Positions 53,290 to 64,000 of a stretch of DNA of 64,000 nt are shown here, in pieces. Below the pieces are notes generated by a model. The model was not told where the DNA came from. It did not search any database and was given only the letters and a program-made list of their open reading frames with translations. The stretch covers positions 248,001 through 312,000 of the forward strand of contig VUYV01000329.1 of NCBI GenBank assembly GCA_008711295.1, in the 5' to 3' direction. The translations under genes were made by a program, and so were the position numbers. This stretch comes from Anarhynchus alexandrinus. Its lineage: Eukaryota > Chordata > Aves > Charadriiformes > Charadriidae. Within the stretch, counting starts at the first letter, position 1. Each line of letters starts with the position of its first letter.

Positions 53290-55634
53290 AAAAGAAGTGG
53301 TTTAGGGGTAAAAACACAAATTAAAAAAAATGAAGAGAAAGCAGAAAGTTCTCTAAGGAAATAGAATTCTCAAATTGCATGGATTTGTCATTTGCCAGTA
53401 ATCTAGGACGGTGTTTCTCAGACTGTCCTCTGTAGAGCACTTTTATGTAGTCTGAGGAGTTACTTTTGACAAAAATTGTGCAGCAATGATGAAAAATTGA
53501 AATAAGAGGTCAACCCAGTATCCTAGGAAATTTCACTTGGGTCTGGCTTCAAGGAGAATTGCTGCTGCTCCCTTATATTTCTCTGTCTTATGGGGTTCCT
53601 GGACAAGAAATGAAGTTAGTTTCTCTTTCTTTAATGTTCCTGTGCTGTAAGGACAGCTGAGTTCAGTGCTGTTGGTACTAAAATTGGAAGGGAGAGACAA
53701 AAGAGAGCAAGGTAAATAGCAGAATCGTCTGGAGTTGTGTAATTTAAAGTCTAAATAATATTTGTAAATGTGAAAATATTACTAAATGAAATAATCCGTT
53801 AGTGGGGCATAGGAAACAGTATAAACATACGGTTTTAAATTTACCTTCCCCTCACAACGTTGAGAAAAATGGGTTCAGTCCTCACGTTAAAGTTGTTATT
53901 CTCCTAAATATTGTAGTAACAGTATTTTTAATGTAACTGCAGGATGTTGCTTTGCAAAAAATCTGCAGCCAGGACATGCATGTAAATTACTGAATAGCAG
54001 CTGACATAGAGGAAGGAGAGAGAGGAAGACTTTGTTCATAAAGAGATTTCCCCTCCATGCAAATAAAACACCAACTGAAATGCATCATATGAGTCAAATA
54101 GGATTACGGTCTTAGTGCAATGACAGGTTCCTTTCAGGTGAATTAAATCTGATGGTGATGCATTCCATTATAGAGAAGAAGGAATTTTGTTGCAGCCTAA
54201 GATACGCAGGATACTGAAAGGGAAAAACGTTATGGCAATGGAAGATAAGAAGCCTCCTTAAAGGAAACTTGGGAAGTATTTATTTTGTGGAAAAGCAGCA
54301 GAAATTAGATGACTAGAGGGGAAATGATTAAATATTCACAGAATTAATGCAACAGCCACAACTATCGAATGTTTCAATTAACCATTTTTTTCCAGTGTGC
54401 TAAATTTTGTTCTGCCTGTTAGGCTAGAAAGTTTTCTCAGTAAGCTTTCTTGTATTTTGGCTACTATGCGTTCTTTGAATTGTGTCATCTTAATTATACA
54501 TTTCTCTGTCATCTCTCGTGTTTCTACATTGTTCTTCCATATCAGTACTTATATGGGAAAAGAAAGTTTAACTTTGTTATTTACTTCGGAGTTAGAGAAA
54601 ATTTCTCGTCCTTTAATTTTCATAATATGTTGAAAGCTTGCAGTGGTGCTGAAAGAATATAGAGAGACAAACCCTATTTCTGTGGTTTTGTAACACAGAA
54701 TTGAGGGATGGGACTGCTTAGATTAAAACAAACAAACAAGAAATCAAAACTCTGAGGACTTAAAGGGCTGTTAATTTCAGTTACTGAAAATGTAGTCATG
54801 CGATCTCATTACCAATAGTGGTAGTTTCACTAATGAAAATACGATTTGCTTTAACCAGTTTTCAAACTTTGCCCACTATTGCATCTCAACAGCTTCTCAG
54901 TAATGTTTGTAGAAACTAATGCTGCAAACCTTCACTTAAGTCAATGTAAGTTTTCTCTGGTTTGGAACAGCAAATTTTTCTTTGAAATGTCTCATTTGTC
55001 ATTACTTTCCATTCGTTAGCAGCTGTTCATTTTGCAATTTGAGCAGGATGTCATCTCTGTAGGTGTATCAAATGCTTCCATCCTGATTTTAAATTACTTT
55101 ATATGGAAATTGTTATAGCTGTCTTTCATTGATATCTCTGTTTCTGCAAATCTATTTTTTGTTGCAATAAATAGTACCCAAAAAATCCCAGGAAGTTGAG
55201 GGTTCATCCATGAAAGTTTATGAATTTAAAATGTGTTTTCTACATCATAAATTGCAAAATTATGTAGGTCTACCAAAGATAACTGGGTAAGAGTGTTCGT
55301 GCTTTTCCATTGTCAAAAAAGAATAGAGAAAAATTTCAACATTAAAACCAAAGAGATGGAAGACAGAGGTGTGCTGTTTCAGTAAACTAGATACTTTACT
55401 ACTCAGTCATCAAAGTTTCTACTAATGGCACATTTTATCCTAAGATATAACAAAAATAAATTTTCTATGTCAAAACTAGTGTATTTTTAATAAACATTTC
55501 TTATTCAGTTTTAAAGTGTATGTCTTTCTCTACACACACAGAATTATAACACTTTCAATCCCCTCTCATCAAAAGTCTGTCATCAAAAGGACACTAGGTT
55601 TTTCGAAGGTAGTGAAAGTACTGTTCACTAAATA

Positions 55635-55954
55635 TTACTGTGGGTTAACTCTGGTATGCAGGTAAGCACCGCACAGCTGGCTGCTTACTCCCCTTCACCC
55701 CCAGTGGGACAGGGGAAGAGGAAAGGAAGAATAAAACCAAGGAAACCTGGGAGTCAAGATTTTTTAAAGAAATAAAATAGTTCAATAAGTGCAGGATAAG
55801 TGGAAGAAGAGAGAATGAAACAAGTGATGTAAAGGCAATCACTTACCACCTCCCACGGACAAGTGATGCCCAGCCAATTTCCAAGCAAAAACTAGTTAAC
55901 CATCCTTAACCCCACCCATTTTGCCTTTTATTGCTGAGCATAACTTTATATGGG
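55635..55954 (-). mobile_element. Partial LTR of an avian endogenous retrovirus (solo, 5'-truncated)
   Basis: About 320 bp similar to a long terminal repeat abundant in many non-galliform birds, in reverse orientation. Ordered matches on the plus strand are a terminal-like GTGGGTTAAC at about 55640, TAAGCACCGCACAGCTGGCT at 55663-55682, CCCCAGTGGGACAGGGGAAG at 55699-55718, the CTTACCACCTCCCACGGACA segment at 55842-55861, and TTGCTGAGCATAACTTTATA at 55931-55950. Read on the minus strand the last block gives a TATAAAG box upstream of a TGCTCAGCA motif, fitting an LTR promoter. Beyond about 55954 similarity stops, so most of the U3 part is missing. No retroviral gene is present on either side, so this looks like a decayed solo LTR with no coding capacity. 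The family name (ERVL-like or ERVK-like) is not certain, and I see no clear target-site duplication. Confidence 0.65.
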
Positions 55955-56711
55955 GGGGTTTGTGGGGTTTTCTTTTTTTTTTTCAGACTATGAGGACAGC
56001 TTTGGTACCCACATGTACCCATACATACATGTCTCCCTGTTACAAGCGGTGCTGTACCTAACAAGTGGAGAGAACTAGGAGAGAGGTTCTTGTAAAATCT
56101 GAAATTCCTATGTAATGGCCTGGATTCTCCACCCTTCTGAGGCAAAGCTCTAAGTGATTCTGTTTGTCTCCCTTGTGAGCGGGATAGAATAATTGTCAGT
56201 TTTCTCTTGCAGATAAGCAGAATGCACCTATCATTCAAGTATAATTTTAAAAAAAATAAAATTACACCATCTCATTAATCAGTTCTCTTAAACATTCCCA
56301 GTGTTAGAAAAGTTGAAGCAGAAAAAGAGAGATAGAGGAAAGGAACTGCTATAAATAAGAAAAGGACAAAAGACATAAGGCCTTGTCTGAGTTAAATGAT
56401 GAGTTTCAGCTATTGTCTGGAGGTGGTTTTCTTCACTCATTACCATTCTAACCAGCTGCAGAGATGGCCTCTGAAATCTACATAAAGGCAAGAGTTCAAA
56501 GGTTAGGAAATAATGAAAAGATGATGCCTACAGTCTAGTAAAGTGATAGCTTTTTCCTATTGAAGGAAATGCATACAATAAGAAATCCAGAAATTACAAA
56601 AGATGTTAAAATAACTGTTACAAGTAGCGTTAAAGGGGAGAAAATTAGAGAAGATCACATGAAGATTATGGAAAATGATGTCTATTAGCGTGACTTGTGG
56701 TTACAGCACTA

Positions 56712-56739
56712 AACAAACTGTTCTTTGTAACAGTTTGTT
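56712..56739. repeat. Perfect 11-bp inverted repeat (hairpin)
   Basis: Arms AACAAACTGTT (56712-56722) and AACAGTTTGTT (56729-56739) are exact reverse complements separated by 6 nt. It is not followed by a T-run and is too short for a microRNA precursor. It may be a coincidence or a protein-binding palindrome; each arm contains AACTGTT/AACAGTT, which resembles the MYB half-site AACNG. Confidence 0.8.
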
Positions 56740-57786
56740 CTAACAGTCCTTCTACTGTGAAATCTAATGCAGTGTTTCCCTTCATCTCCTTCCTCCTTGC
56801 ATCCCATCTCTCTGCTGCAAATAGGGGATGCAGCTGGTCGCACTTCCAATCTTCCTTCCTTTCTTCTACCTGGGCGATAGCGGCGGCCCTCTGGGATTCT
56901 TTGAAATGTGGCTGGTGAGCAAGATATTTTGCTGTTTACAATGACTAGCAATGCTTGCAAGCATACAGAGAGCTTAATTAGTTTTTCTTTATCTCTCTTT
57001 CTGTGTGTCTCGAAGTCTCTCAGTGCTGAAATATATGCTCTCTCACACGCCCCGAGAAGAAGAGAGAAGCACATTGTGAATGAGCTCATTTTGAGCATCA
57101 CCTTATGGTTTCAGCAGCTCTGTTGGCTCTGTGCTTGGAGCAGTGGGAAATGTTTGGCAGCTCAGTTGCGTGATTTTCTACATGCTCATCAGTTTGATCC
57201 AAATGGGTGAACAGCTGGGATCTCACCATCTTGGAGACGATTGCTTACTGGAGTTCATTTCTCTGGCAGACATTATGCTGTAATCTTACTGAATGGTGCT
57301 TTGCTATTTTCCTTTCTGTTCCTTTTCGCCTAATGAAAAGAATATTGAAGTTCAACCAGAGGGTCTTTATTATCTCTAGCAATTCATTTTACACTAAAAA
57401 GCATATTATTATATTTCCAAACTTTCGGGGAAGGCATGACAAATAAGATTTCTTGTGGACATAGTTTAACGGTTGGGTTTTTTTCTCTATTGAAAATGGA
57501 AATAAATGTTTTTTCTCATTTGAAAAAATACCCAAACCATATCAATAAACTTCAGTAATTGTATGCAGTAGACCCACAAATGGTCCCACTGAGAAAGTTT
57601 CCATTTGTACAAAGGATGACAGAAGTCTTGATTCCCCCAAAAGGAAACAAGTTGAGGCATTCAGGCAAAGATACTCTTGAAGTATTTCTGGTTGGTTGTT
57701 TTGTGTGTTTGGGGTGTTTGTGGGGGTGGGGTAGGTTTGTTTTTTTTAAGGTCATATACAGTAACAGAGGTAAAGGTCCATCACTT

Positions 57787-57797
57787 CCCCCCCCCCC
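57787..57797 (+). repeat. C11 homopolymer
   Basis: Uninterrupted run of 11 C. Low-complexity sequence only. Confidence 0.9.
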
Positions 57798-58188
57798 AAC
57801 CCATGAAGTGATGCTGTGTGGGTGATTGAAGGACATGCACCTCACTGCCACCAAGTAGCTCCAAAAATGTAAATGAAATTTCAAATCTCAGATTTTTCTT
57901 ATCATACGTTTGATTTCAGACATTGAATGATTTTACTTGATATTTTTTTTAAAACACTTTTCCCCCAAGAAACCTATATTAACATGTTTCTCTTCTGCAA
58001 AAGAACACCAAATATACTAAAACTACTTATCAGTTAAGGGCAAACAGCCCTGTTCAGGTATCCTGGTTCTTCACAGAGGAAGTAAATTACCTGTTTCTTA
58101 GTTTTCATAGTGGAGAAGACTGAGATAAAAACAGGTGAAGCGAATCATCTACGTTCACATAGTTAGAAAATAGTAGAACCAATTTTAC

Positions 58189-58245
58189 TGTGGTATTCCC
58201 TTGGGTAATGGAAGCGAAGAGTATGAAGACTTTCATGCCCTTCAG
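58189..58245 (+). repeat. 57-bp direct repeat, copy 1
   Basis: Matches 58556-58612 over 57 nt with only two differences (T/C in the CCC-T/C-TGGG part and C/T in GAAG-C/T-GAAG). It ends exactly at the ambiguous base N at 58246. It is not part of a transposon I recognise. It could be a real local duplication or an assembly join. Confidence 0.9.
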
Positions 58246-58246
58246 N

Positions 58247-58555
58247 TATAAAAGTAATAGACAGACGTTAATTTTCTGGATGACTGCTGGTTATTTTCAG
58301 TCAGCTGGTCTGATTACTTTAATATTACACATTATAACCTCTCTGTGGAGTCATCTCCAGAGGAGAAGGAGCTGTTTATCTATATCTATTGATAAATTAG
58401 AACAAGAAACACAATGGCTTCTTTGTATAATTTGCTTTGCTTAATTTAAGACTCTGTCCCTAGTGTGATGAAATACTGTTGTTGTTATGTGCCTCTTTGG
58501 ACAACAGTATTGTATTTAATGCATCCTGAGTAAGGAAATCATTATAACTGTAATA
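58247..58555. other. Spacer between the two 57-bp repeat copies
   Basis: About 309 bp of unique-looking sequence lying between an N and the second repeat copy. It shows no gene or transposon. If the repeat is a mis-join, this segment's position is uncertain. Confidence 0.6.
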
Positions 58556-58612
58556 TGTGGTATTCCCCTGGGTAATGGAAGTGAAGAGTATGAAGACTTT
58601 CATGCCCTTCAG
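58556..58612 (+). repeat. 57-bp direct repeat, copy 2
   Basis: Second copy of the 57-bp sequence at 58189-58245 (55 of 57 identical). It runs directly into the 5' truncation point of the CR1 tail that follows, so the CR1 junction and the end of the duplicated segment coincide within a few bases. Confidence 0.9.
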
Positions 58613-58772
58613 CCTCCCCAGGGACTTGGTGGAGTCCCCATCAGTAGAGGTTTTCGAGACAGAACTGGTCAGAGTGCTAGATAATGTCATCGAGGCTCCC
58701 TTTTCCATCAAAGGTTGGACCAGGTGATCTCTTGAGGTACCTTCCAACCTGGGCTGTTCTATGATTTTTATG
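58613..58772 (+). mobile_element. CR1 LINE, 5'-truncated 3' tail
   Basis: About 160 bp of CR1 3' end. Clear family matches are CTCCCCAGGGACTTGGTGGA (58614-58633), GGTTGGACCAGGTGATCTCT (58713-58732) and CCTTCCAACCTGGGCTGTTC (58740-58759). It ends in two degenerate octamers, GTTCTATG (58756-58763) and ATTTTTATG (58764-58772). It belongs to a different CR1 subfamily from the tail at 4722-4878, because the diagnostic middle part (GGACCAGGTGATCT) differs. It is non-coding and immobile. Confidence 0.9.
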
Positions 58773-61700
58773 ACTTAAGGATGACATTGTGGCTAATGGG
58801 CTTGCAGTCAGCAGAGGAGAGTAGGTTAGAAAACTGAGGACCTTCCTCCTCTCTTCCTCCTAAGTTTTATCTTTATTCTCTGACACTAAAATAGACCCAA
58901 AATCATTCCATCTGAATTAGATGATGGACAGGAAGACAGGCAATGTGTTAAGGGTGACCAGGGCTGGACCAATAAACAGGTAACGGAGTTCTACCTTGAG
59001 TGCCATACAAGGAAGGGAAATTAACATGGGAATGAGAGATCCCTAGAAAAAAAATCATATAATCAGAGATAAAGGATTACTTCACAAGCTGCTGCTGAAA
59101 AAGGTTGTGTGAACACTAGTGATTTTGTGACTCTATTTCTGTTTTTCTTCAAGTTTTTTCCTTTGGTAGCCCTGTGAGGAAAAATTGTGCAGTTTAGGGC
59201 ACGTAAGAAACATATTTAAGTCTCTTCCCCCCCACTCCCACTGTTTAGAGTGGGCACTAAAATTTGTTTGATCAGTTTTAGAAGTCCCTATGTAGTTGAA
59301 CGTAGCCTTCCTTTGTTGCAGAAAAAAGCTGGCAGAGAGGTTGCGGATGTATTCTCAGTCCAGCTAGGAATAACCTTTTCAATTAATAATTTTCTCTTCA
59401 CAGCCTGTTCTCTGTTAGTCCAATCCAGAGTGCAATCCTCTTGAAATGTTAGCTTTCCAAGAGAAACAAACAATAAATCTCTACAGTGCTGCTTGGAGCA
59501 AATACCTTTTCCCCAGACAGGAGAGAAGATGGTCTATGTAGAAAGTTTTTACTTCCAGGCGCTTCTATATCTTCCCCTCTCCCCTTACCCCCCACCCCCC
59601 CTTTTTTTTTCCTTTCTTTTCCTTCTCTCATATTTAATATTTTTACATAAAATATAGCTACATTTTTGGGGGTGGGAAAAGAAAGTGATCTTTTTTCTTT
59701 TTTTAAAGAAAAGCTTTATATTAAAAGCATTAAACTTATTAAACTAAGCAATAAGCTTATTAACTGTATTCCATGTTGTTCCAAAAGTTTTGTGGTCCAA
59801 AATAGATACCTAGTAGAAGTATGGAAGCTTTTATTTGCAAAAGTGTCTCCCAGGTCTAAATATCTCTGCCATCAACAGCTTTTTTGTTTAGGTTTTGGGC
59901 AGCAATCCTCTTCAGGTGCAGCTGTGTTCGTAGAAAAGGTCATGTGCTAAATTAACCTTGCTAACTTTTCCTAAAGGAAATTAAGGAGAAATTTCATGAA
60001 CTGGTTTTGTGATAGCCTTATACGTATCAGAGTGAAAGTCCTAAATGCAAAGAACTTTAAATATTTTTTGTAATGTTGGTATTTAATTTGAAAAACCATA
60101 TGTAGACAGATGCTTATTTGATGAATGAAAATCTGGTTTCAGCAAGGGGATATGACAGTATTTTTGTTGAAGTTCAAAAGACAAACTTTTAGAAATCTCT
60201 GTTTTGGAGGAAAAAGCCTGGAAGCTCAGTCTTTCTTAAGACGTACCGCAACCATCAAAGAAACACATGGTTAATGTAATGTATCGGTTAGAAGCGATAG
60301 GAATTGTGCTGTAGAGTTCTACCTAACAGCCAAGACACTTAAAAACTGAAATGGGATGGAAGAAATTGGATCCCACTTGTTTCACAAGGGGACATTCCTA
60401 TCTGGTGCGTATATTGTGCTGCAAATCGAGCTCAGGGCTTCCACCATTAGCGACAAGTTCCTCTAGATGAAACACCTGATATTGTTTGTCCCCACAAACA
60501 AAGACGGACTTTTCACTTGCTTTCGTAAGAACAATATTTTTTTCTTTAATTATGGTTGATTAGAATTGTTCCTTTTTTTATCTGCCAGTAAAACAAAATC
60601 CTAAGAAATGCTAGGACTAATATCTAATTCTAAGAAATAATGTTTATAACATATATGAAAATGAGAAAAAGAACAAGCTGAAATCCTTTACACGGAAAAG
60701 TCTGTATTGAAATGGCATTACAATATAGATGGCTCCTGTTTTACAAGGTGACCCGATGCTGTCCATGACTGGGCAAAAGCATCAAGAGCTGCTTCTGGAT
60801 TTTACAGTTTGTGCCATTTCTGGCATCCACGAAGTGCTCCTTTCAAGTATTTCTAGTTTTGCAGCACTGAGTTTTGGTCTACAAACAGAAATATATGCAT
60901 GTAACTTTCAATTCTCTAATGTAAATGAAGTATGAGAGAGAAGTAAAAGAACTCTTACTTTAGCAAATATGTGATGAGCTTTTTATTCTCCTGCATTTTA
61001 CTTCAATGTTAAATGATGGGAGGGAGAGGCCCTTTTCCAAAGCAATAAATTTGAAAATGGTTTTGATACAAGTAAACGTATTTTTAATGAAAACTAAAGG
61101 TATTGTTTGAAGGTTATAGGTGGGAGAAACAAAATTGGAAGAAAAGTTAAACTGGCAGTATTGTAACTTTTGAGGTTGTAGCTGCATCTGAAACTTGATA
61201 AAATGGTGTCCAGTCAAGAGAACTTGATGTTCTCTGCAGGGTCGAATAAATAAATAGTGTCTATGACATGATTATTCTGTTGTGTAATAAAATGAAAATT
61301 TTGGCAGCGTTGCATGTGTTACATAAGTGTTCAGCTGACTTAATACAGCTTCTGCCCTGAAAAAACCCAGCCCTATGTAGCTTGACAAAGGACTTGAGTT
61401 GAGAGAGGACCTCAGAACAGATGATGTGGTGTCCACTGACCGGGTAGCAGCCTCGGCCACAGAGGAAAAACCACTCCGTTCAAATAGTTCAAACCAAAAT
61501 CAGCATCCAAGTGGTTTATGAATTTATTAATGACTTGTAATCAACCGGCAATTGGTGAACTACAAGTTCAAGATCAATAGAGCAAGTAAACCCAAAATAT
61601 TAGACACTTCCAAAATGTTAATAAAACCTAAAATTTCTAGTCACTCGTCTACAACTAAGTCCTAGGAAGTTACTATTCCCTATGTGTGGTGGCATATGTT

Positions 61701-64000
61701 TGCCTAACCCCTCCCAGCTCCTGAGGTTACCAGCACTCCCAGGTCCTGAGGAAACCTAGGGGAACAGGGATAAGGATCTCTAGAGAAGAGTGCATGAGAT
61801 TTTTAATTTTTTTTCTTTAAATCTGGATTTAGAGTGGGATAAAAGGTTTTTCTGTCCCTTTAGGACTGTGTCTAGCTAGAAGATAACACTGGGAATAGTC
61901 TAATGCACCGTATTGATGTATGCATTTCCCAGTTTTGCTGAGTTGCGATCACTGCAGCTGTGGTATAGACACTGCTTTCTCCTGCGCTTGGACACACAAA
62001 AAGGCTACTTTTGCGGAAACAAATAGTTCACACAATTTGCCTATTGTAATGTCAAGTCAGCTTTGCTACAAACCAGTTTGGAGTCATTCGCTTCAAACTG
62101 CAGGGGGCTAATTCCTTGAAAACAATTCTCGGTACCTCGACAGACTGCATATATGGCATTTTTCAGAAATACAGATGACAGTCAGTGGCAGCTGATCTCC
62201 ACGTGGCTATAAACTGTTCACAAAGGCCTGCACGTTCAAGGCTGTGTGCTTGCTTTGCAAATGCCGCTGCACGATTCACAGAATCAGAGTATTTCTAGCA
62301 AGGAAGTTGGGATATATTTTTGCCCGAGGTTGATTTGATCCACTCATTTGGAGTTGGGTTTTTCCCTATCCAGCTGCATCAGGAGAGCAGCAGGTAGCAC
62401 TTCCCTAATCAGGCTAAATACGTGTTGGGCTAATGCTTCTCCCAGGTCACATATGCACAATTTTCATTTATATCTTTACAACAAATTGCTTTTCTGCATT
62501 TTCATATGACTGACACTGAAGATGTGGTAGTTATTGAGATATTTGATTTGTATCTGTATTTGTGTTTGTCCATTTGTTTTCCTTTACTGTGTTTGGGATG
62601 TATCCATTAAAAATAGTGTTATTACAGTTTACTAAAAATGTATTTCCTAGTAACTTGCCATTGTCAGTGTGGCTCCAATACAGGTCTCATTGTTTCTAGC
62701 TACTTTTTAGCCGTTTTATTTATTCTGTTTTAATTGGCTTGATTTAATCCTATAGTGTCCTTTCTTACTCCCCTTGTGTCTCCCTCATTCAGTGCTTTCA
62801 CCAGCATCTGTAACAGTTTTAGTAAACTTAGTTTAGCTAGAACAGAATAACTTGGATGGTTCAGTCCCATGCATCAGTACTGGCTCCCATTGGTCTTCCT
62901 CCATTTTTTTACTTCTCAGTTTTTTATGTATTCTAGATAACTTCTTAGAGATCTGGGGTTTTACCTTGGTTTTGATATAACTTCTCTGACTTACTGACAT
63001 CCAAGCCTTATCGTTATGTTGCAGAACTGTAGCGATGCTGGACCAGAAAGCCCATGCTGGCTCTGGTTTCCCTTCTGGTCTCATTAAGATAAGAAGAATC
63101 CCATGGGCTGATACGGGGTTTGACCAACATCTTTGAGAAGGAAGGGTTAGGTGTACAGCTGTGAATCCACCATAAAGAAGCAATGACAAACTAATAACAG
63201 GAAGAAAACGCGAGTATCATTTTTAAGAGATCTTACACTTAATTCTTTGTAGTCCTCAGAAGATGGAAGAACTTGTGTAGTCTCAGTGTTCAGCCGCTGC
63301 TGTGTGTGGCACCTCAGGACTTCTGTGGGATGCTTTGGCTGGAACTTGAAGCTCATACAACACATTTTCCTTATTTTCTACCAGTGGCAACTCCGAAGAC
63401 TGCTTTAAAGATAATTCCTCCTTTGAGTTTTTATTGATCGCTCATCTTCAAAGAAGTGATAACTTTCAGTCAACCTTTAGGTGTCAAATGGTTCTCATTT
63501 CCTGTATTAAAGCATTTCTGCTCTTAAGCCTTTCTAATTAAGTCACTCTTACACAGAATCCTTGGACTTAATCCCTTCTTGAAGACTGTTTACCTTACCT
63601 TGTCCAAAGATTGTTGGAAGAAATTCTTGTCCAACAATATTCAAAGATTCCTTATCAAATTCTGAAAGATAACTAATTAATCCCAGAAATAAGGCTAAAA
63701 TTTTTGTATTTAAATAGTTCTCTTAACTTAGTTACCTGTTTGAAGTGCGTCAGGTGACCTTAGTCTAGCTGTCCATAAAATATCTTCATTTTGGTAAAGT
63801 AGAAGTATTGGACCAAATATGAGCCAAAAATATCAAATATCTGCCAAAAAGACATTAGATCCTGCTAAACCTTTGAAGGGAACATATATTAATTTTATAT
63901 AGAAAAAAATGAATGTGAAGAACCAGTAGTTTCTACACACATGTCTACACATTTATGTATATACGTACATGAATATATAGATTACGTTTGTGCTTGGGAA
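58773..64000. other. Non-coding DNA, no gene recognised
   Basis: About 5.2 kb without a supportable gene. The largest open frame is 118 codons at 62833-63189 on the minus strand, with no known domain and no flanking splice-site pattern I would trust. A polypyrimidine tract lies at 59571-59629. A CpG-containing patch at about 61980-62290 includes a palindromic E-box at 62199-62206. No transposon was recognised. Confidence 0.6.
59571..59629 (+). repeat. Polypyrimidine tract
   Basis: About 59 nt of C and T with two A (59587 and 59594), including runs of six to seven C and of T9 or longer. Low-complexity DNA; no exon acceptor is supported next to it. Confidence 0.9.

Larger units (their letters stand above)
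30166..55634. other. Long non-coding stretch, no gene or transposon recognised
   Basis: About 25 kb without a gene I can support. The longest open frame in the window (157 codons, 43574-44047, minus strand) is here. It has no recognised domain and part of it comes from a T/TTTG-rich run, so I do not call it a gene. Simple repeats at 37863-37955, 39405-39430, 43723-43745, 49683-49763, 52197-52207 and 53279-53289 are listed separately. A CTCF-like motif lies at 46636-46647 and a small CpG cluster at about 40679-40735. The near-absence of recognisable transposons over this length is typical of avian gene deserts. Confidence 0.6.
55955..58188. other. Non-coding DNA with a CpG-richer patch
   Basis: No supportable gene. 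A patch at about 56740-57240 is richer in G, C and CpG than its surroundings and carries overlapping open frames on opposite strands (130 codons minus, 56709-57101; 100 codons plus, 56908-57210). Neither has a domain I recognise. A perfect hairpin lies at 56712-56739 and a C11 run at 57787-57797. Confidence 0.6.

Noticed and set aside
60482..60501. Perfect 8-bp inverted repeat with a CCCC loop (TTGTTTGT / ACAAACAA)
   Set aside because: Too short and low in complexity to be meaningful; several such repeats are expected in AT-rich DNA of this length.
62279..62400. ATTCACAGAATCAGAGT as the start of a reverse-strand CR1
   Set aside because: The opening bases resemble reversed CR1 octamers, but the following sequence shows none of the conserved CR1 3' segments.
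62833..63189. 118-codon minus-strand frame as a gene
   Set aside because: No domain recognised and overlapping open frames on the same strand; length is within what chance gives.
1..64000. CRISPR arrays, bacterial operons, tRNA, rRNA or known microRNA genes
   Set aside because: No regularly spaced repeats, no dense coding, and no recognised RNA gene sequence were seen; the repeats identify the DNA as avian.

Overview
This is a 64 kb stretch of vertebrate nuclear DNA, almost certainly from a bird. The best evidence is repeats recognised by sequence. One is a young-looking, 5'-truncated CR1 LINE tail at 4722-4878, with the stem-loop and tandem ATTCTATG octamers typical of avian CR1. A second CR1 tail lies at 58613-58772, two much older CR1 copies lie at about 17930-19790 and 29881-30165, and there is a partial long terminal repeat (LTR) of an avian endogenous-retrovirus type at about 55635-55954. 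That LTR resembles one I associate with non-galliform birds, which would suggest Neoaves; this is an inference from memory. Base composition is AT-rich and CpG-poor, as in an avian gene desert or very large intron.

I found no protein-coding gene, exon, tRNA, rRNA or known microRNA that I can support. The longest open frame is 157 codons (43574-44047, minus strand). It has no domain I recognise, and at this base composition roughly one such frame in five windows of this size would be expected by chance. All other open frames are shorter and unremarkable. The window is therefore described as non-coding DNA with interspersed repeats, simple repeats and a few candidate regulatory spots.

Layout: 1-4721 unique AT-rich DNA; 4722-4878 CR1 tail; 4879-17929 unique DNA with poly(A)/poly(G) runs and an N in a C-run at 10450; 17930-19790 ancient CR1 with a probable internal insertion; 19791-29880 unique DNA with a homopurine tract at 20749-20853; 29881-30165 ancient CR1 tail; 30166-55634 the longest stretch with no recognised transposon, holding simple repeats and a CTCF-like site; 55635-55954 partial LTR on the minus strand; 55955-58188 unique DNA with a CpG-richer patch at 56740-57240 next to a perfect hairpin; 58189-58772 a 57-bp direct duplication, one copy ending at a single N and the other abutting a CR1 tail; 58773-64000 unique DNA.

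The oddest local structure is the 58189-58772 duplication with its N, which is either an assembly artefact or a real local duplication. No unknown biological system is evident. Conserved non-coding elements may be present, but a single sequence cannot show conservation.
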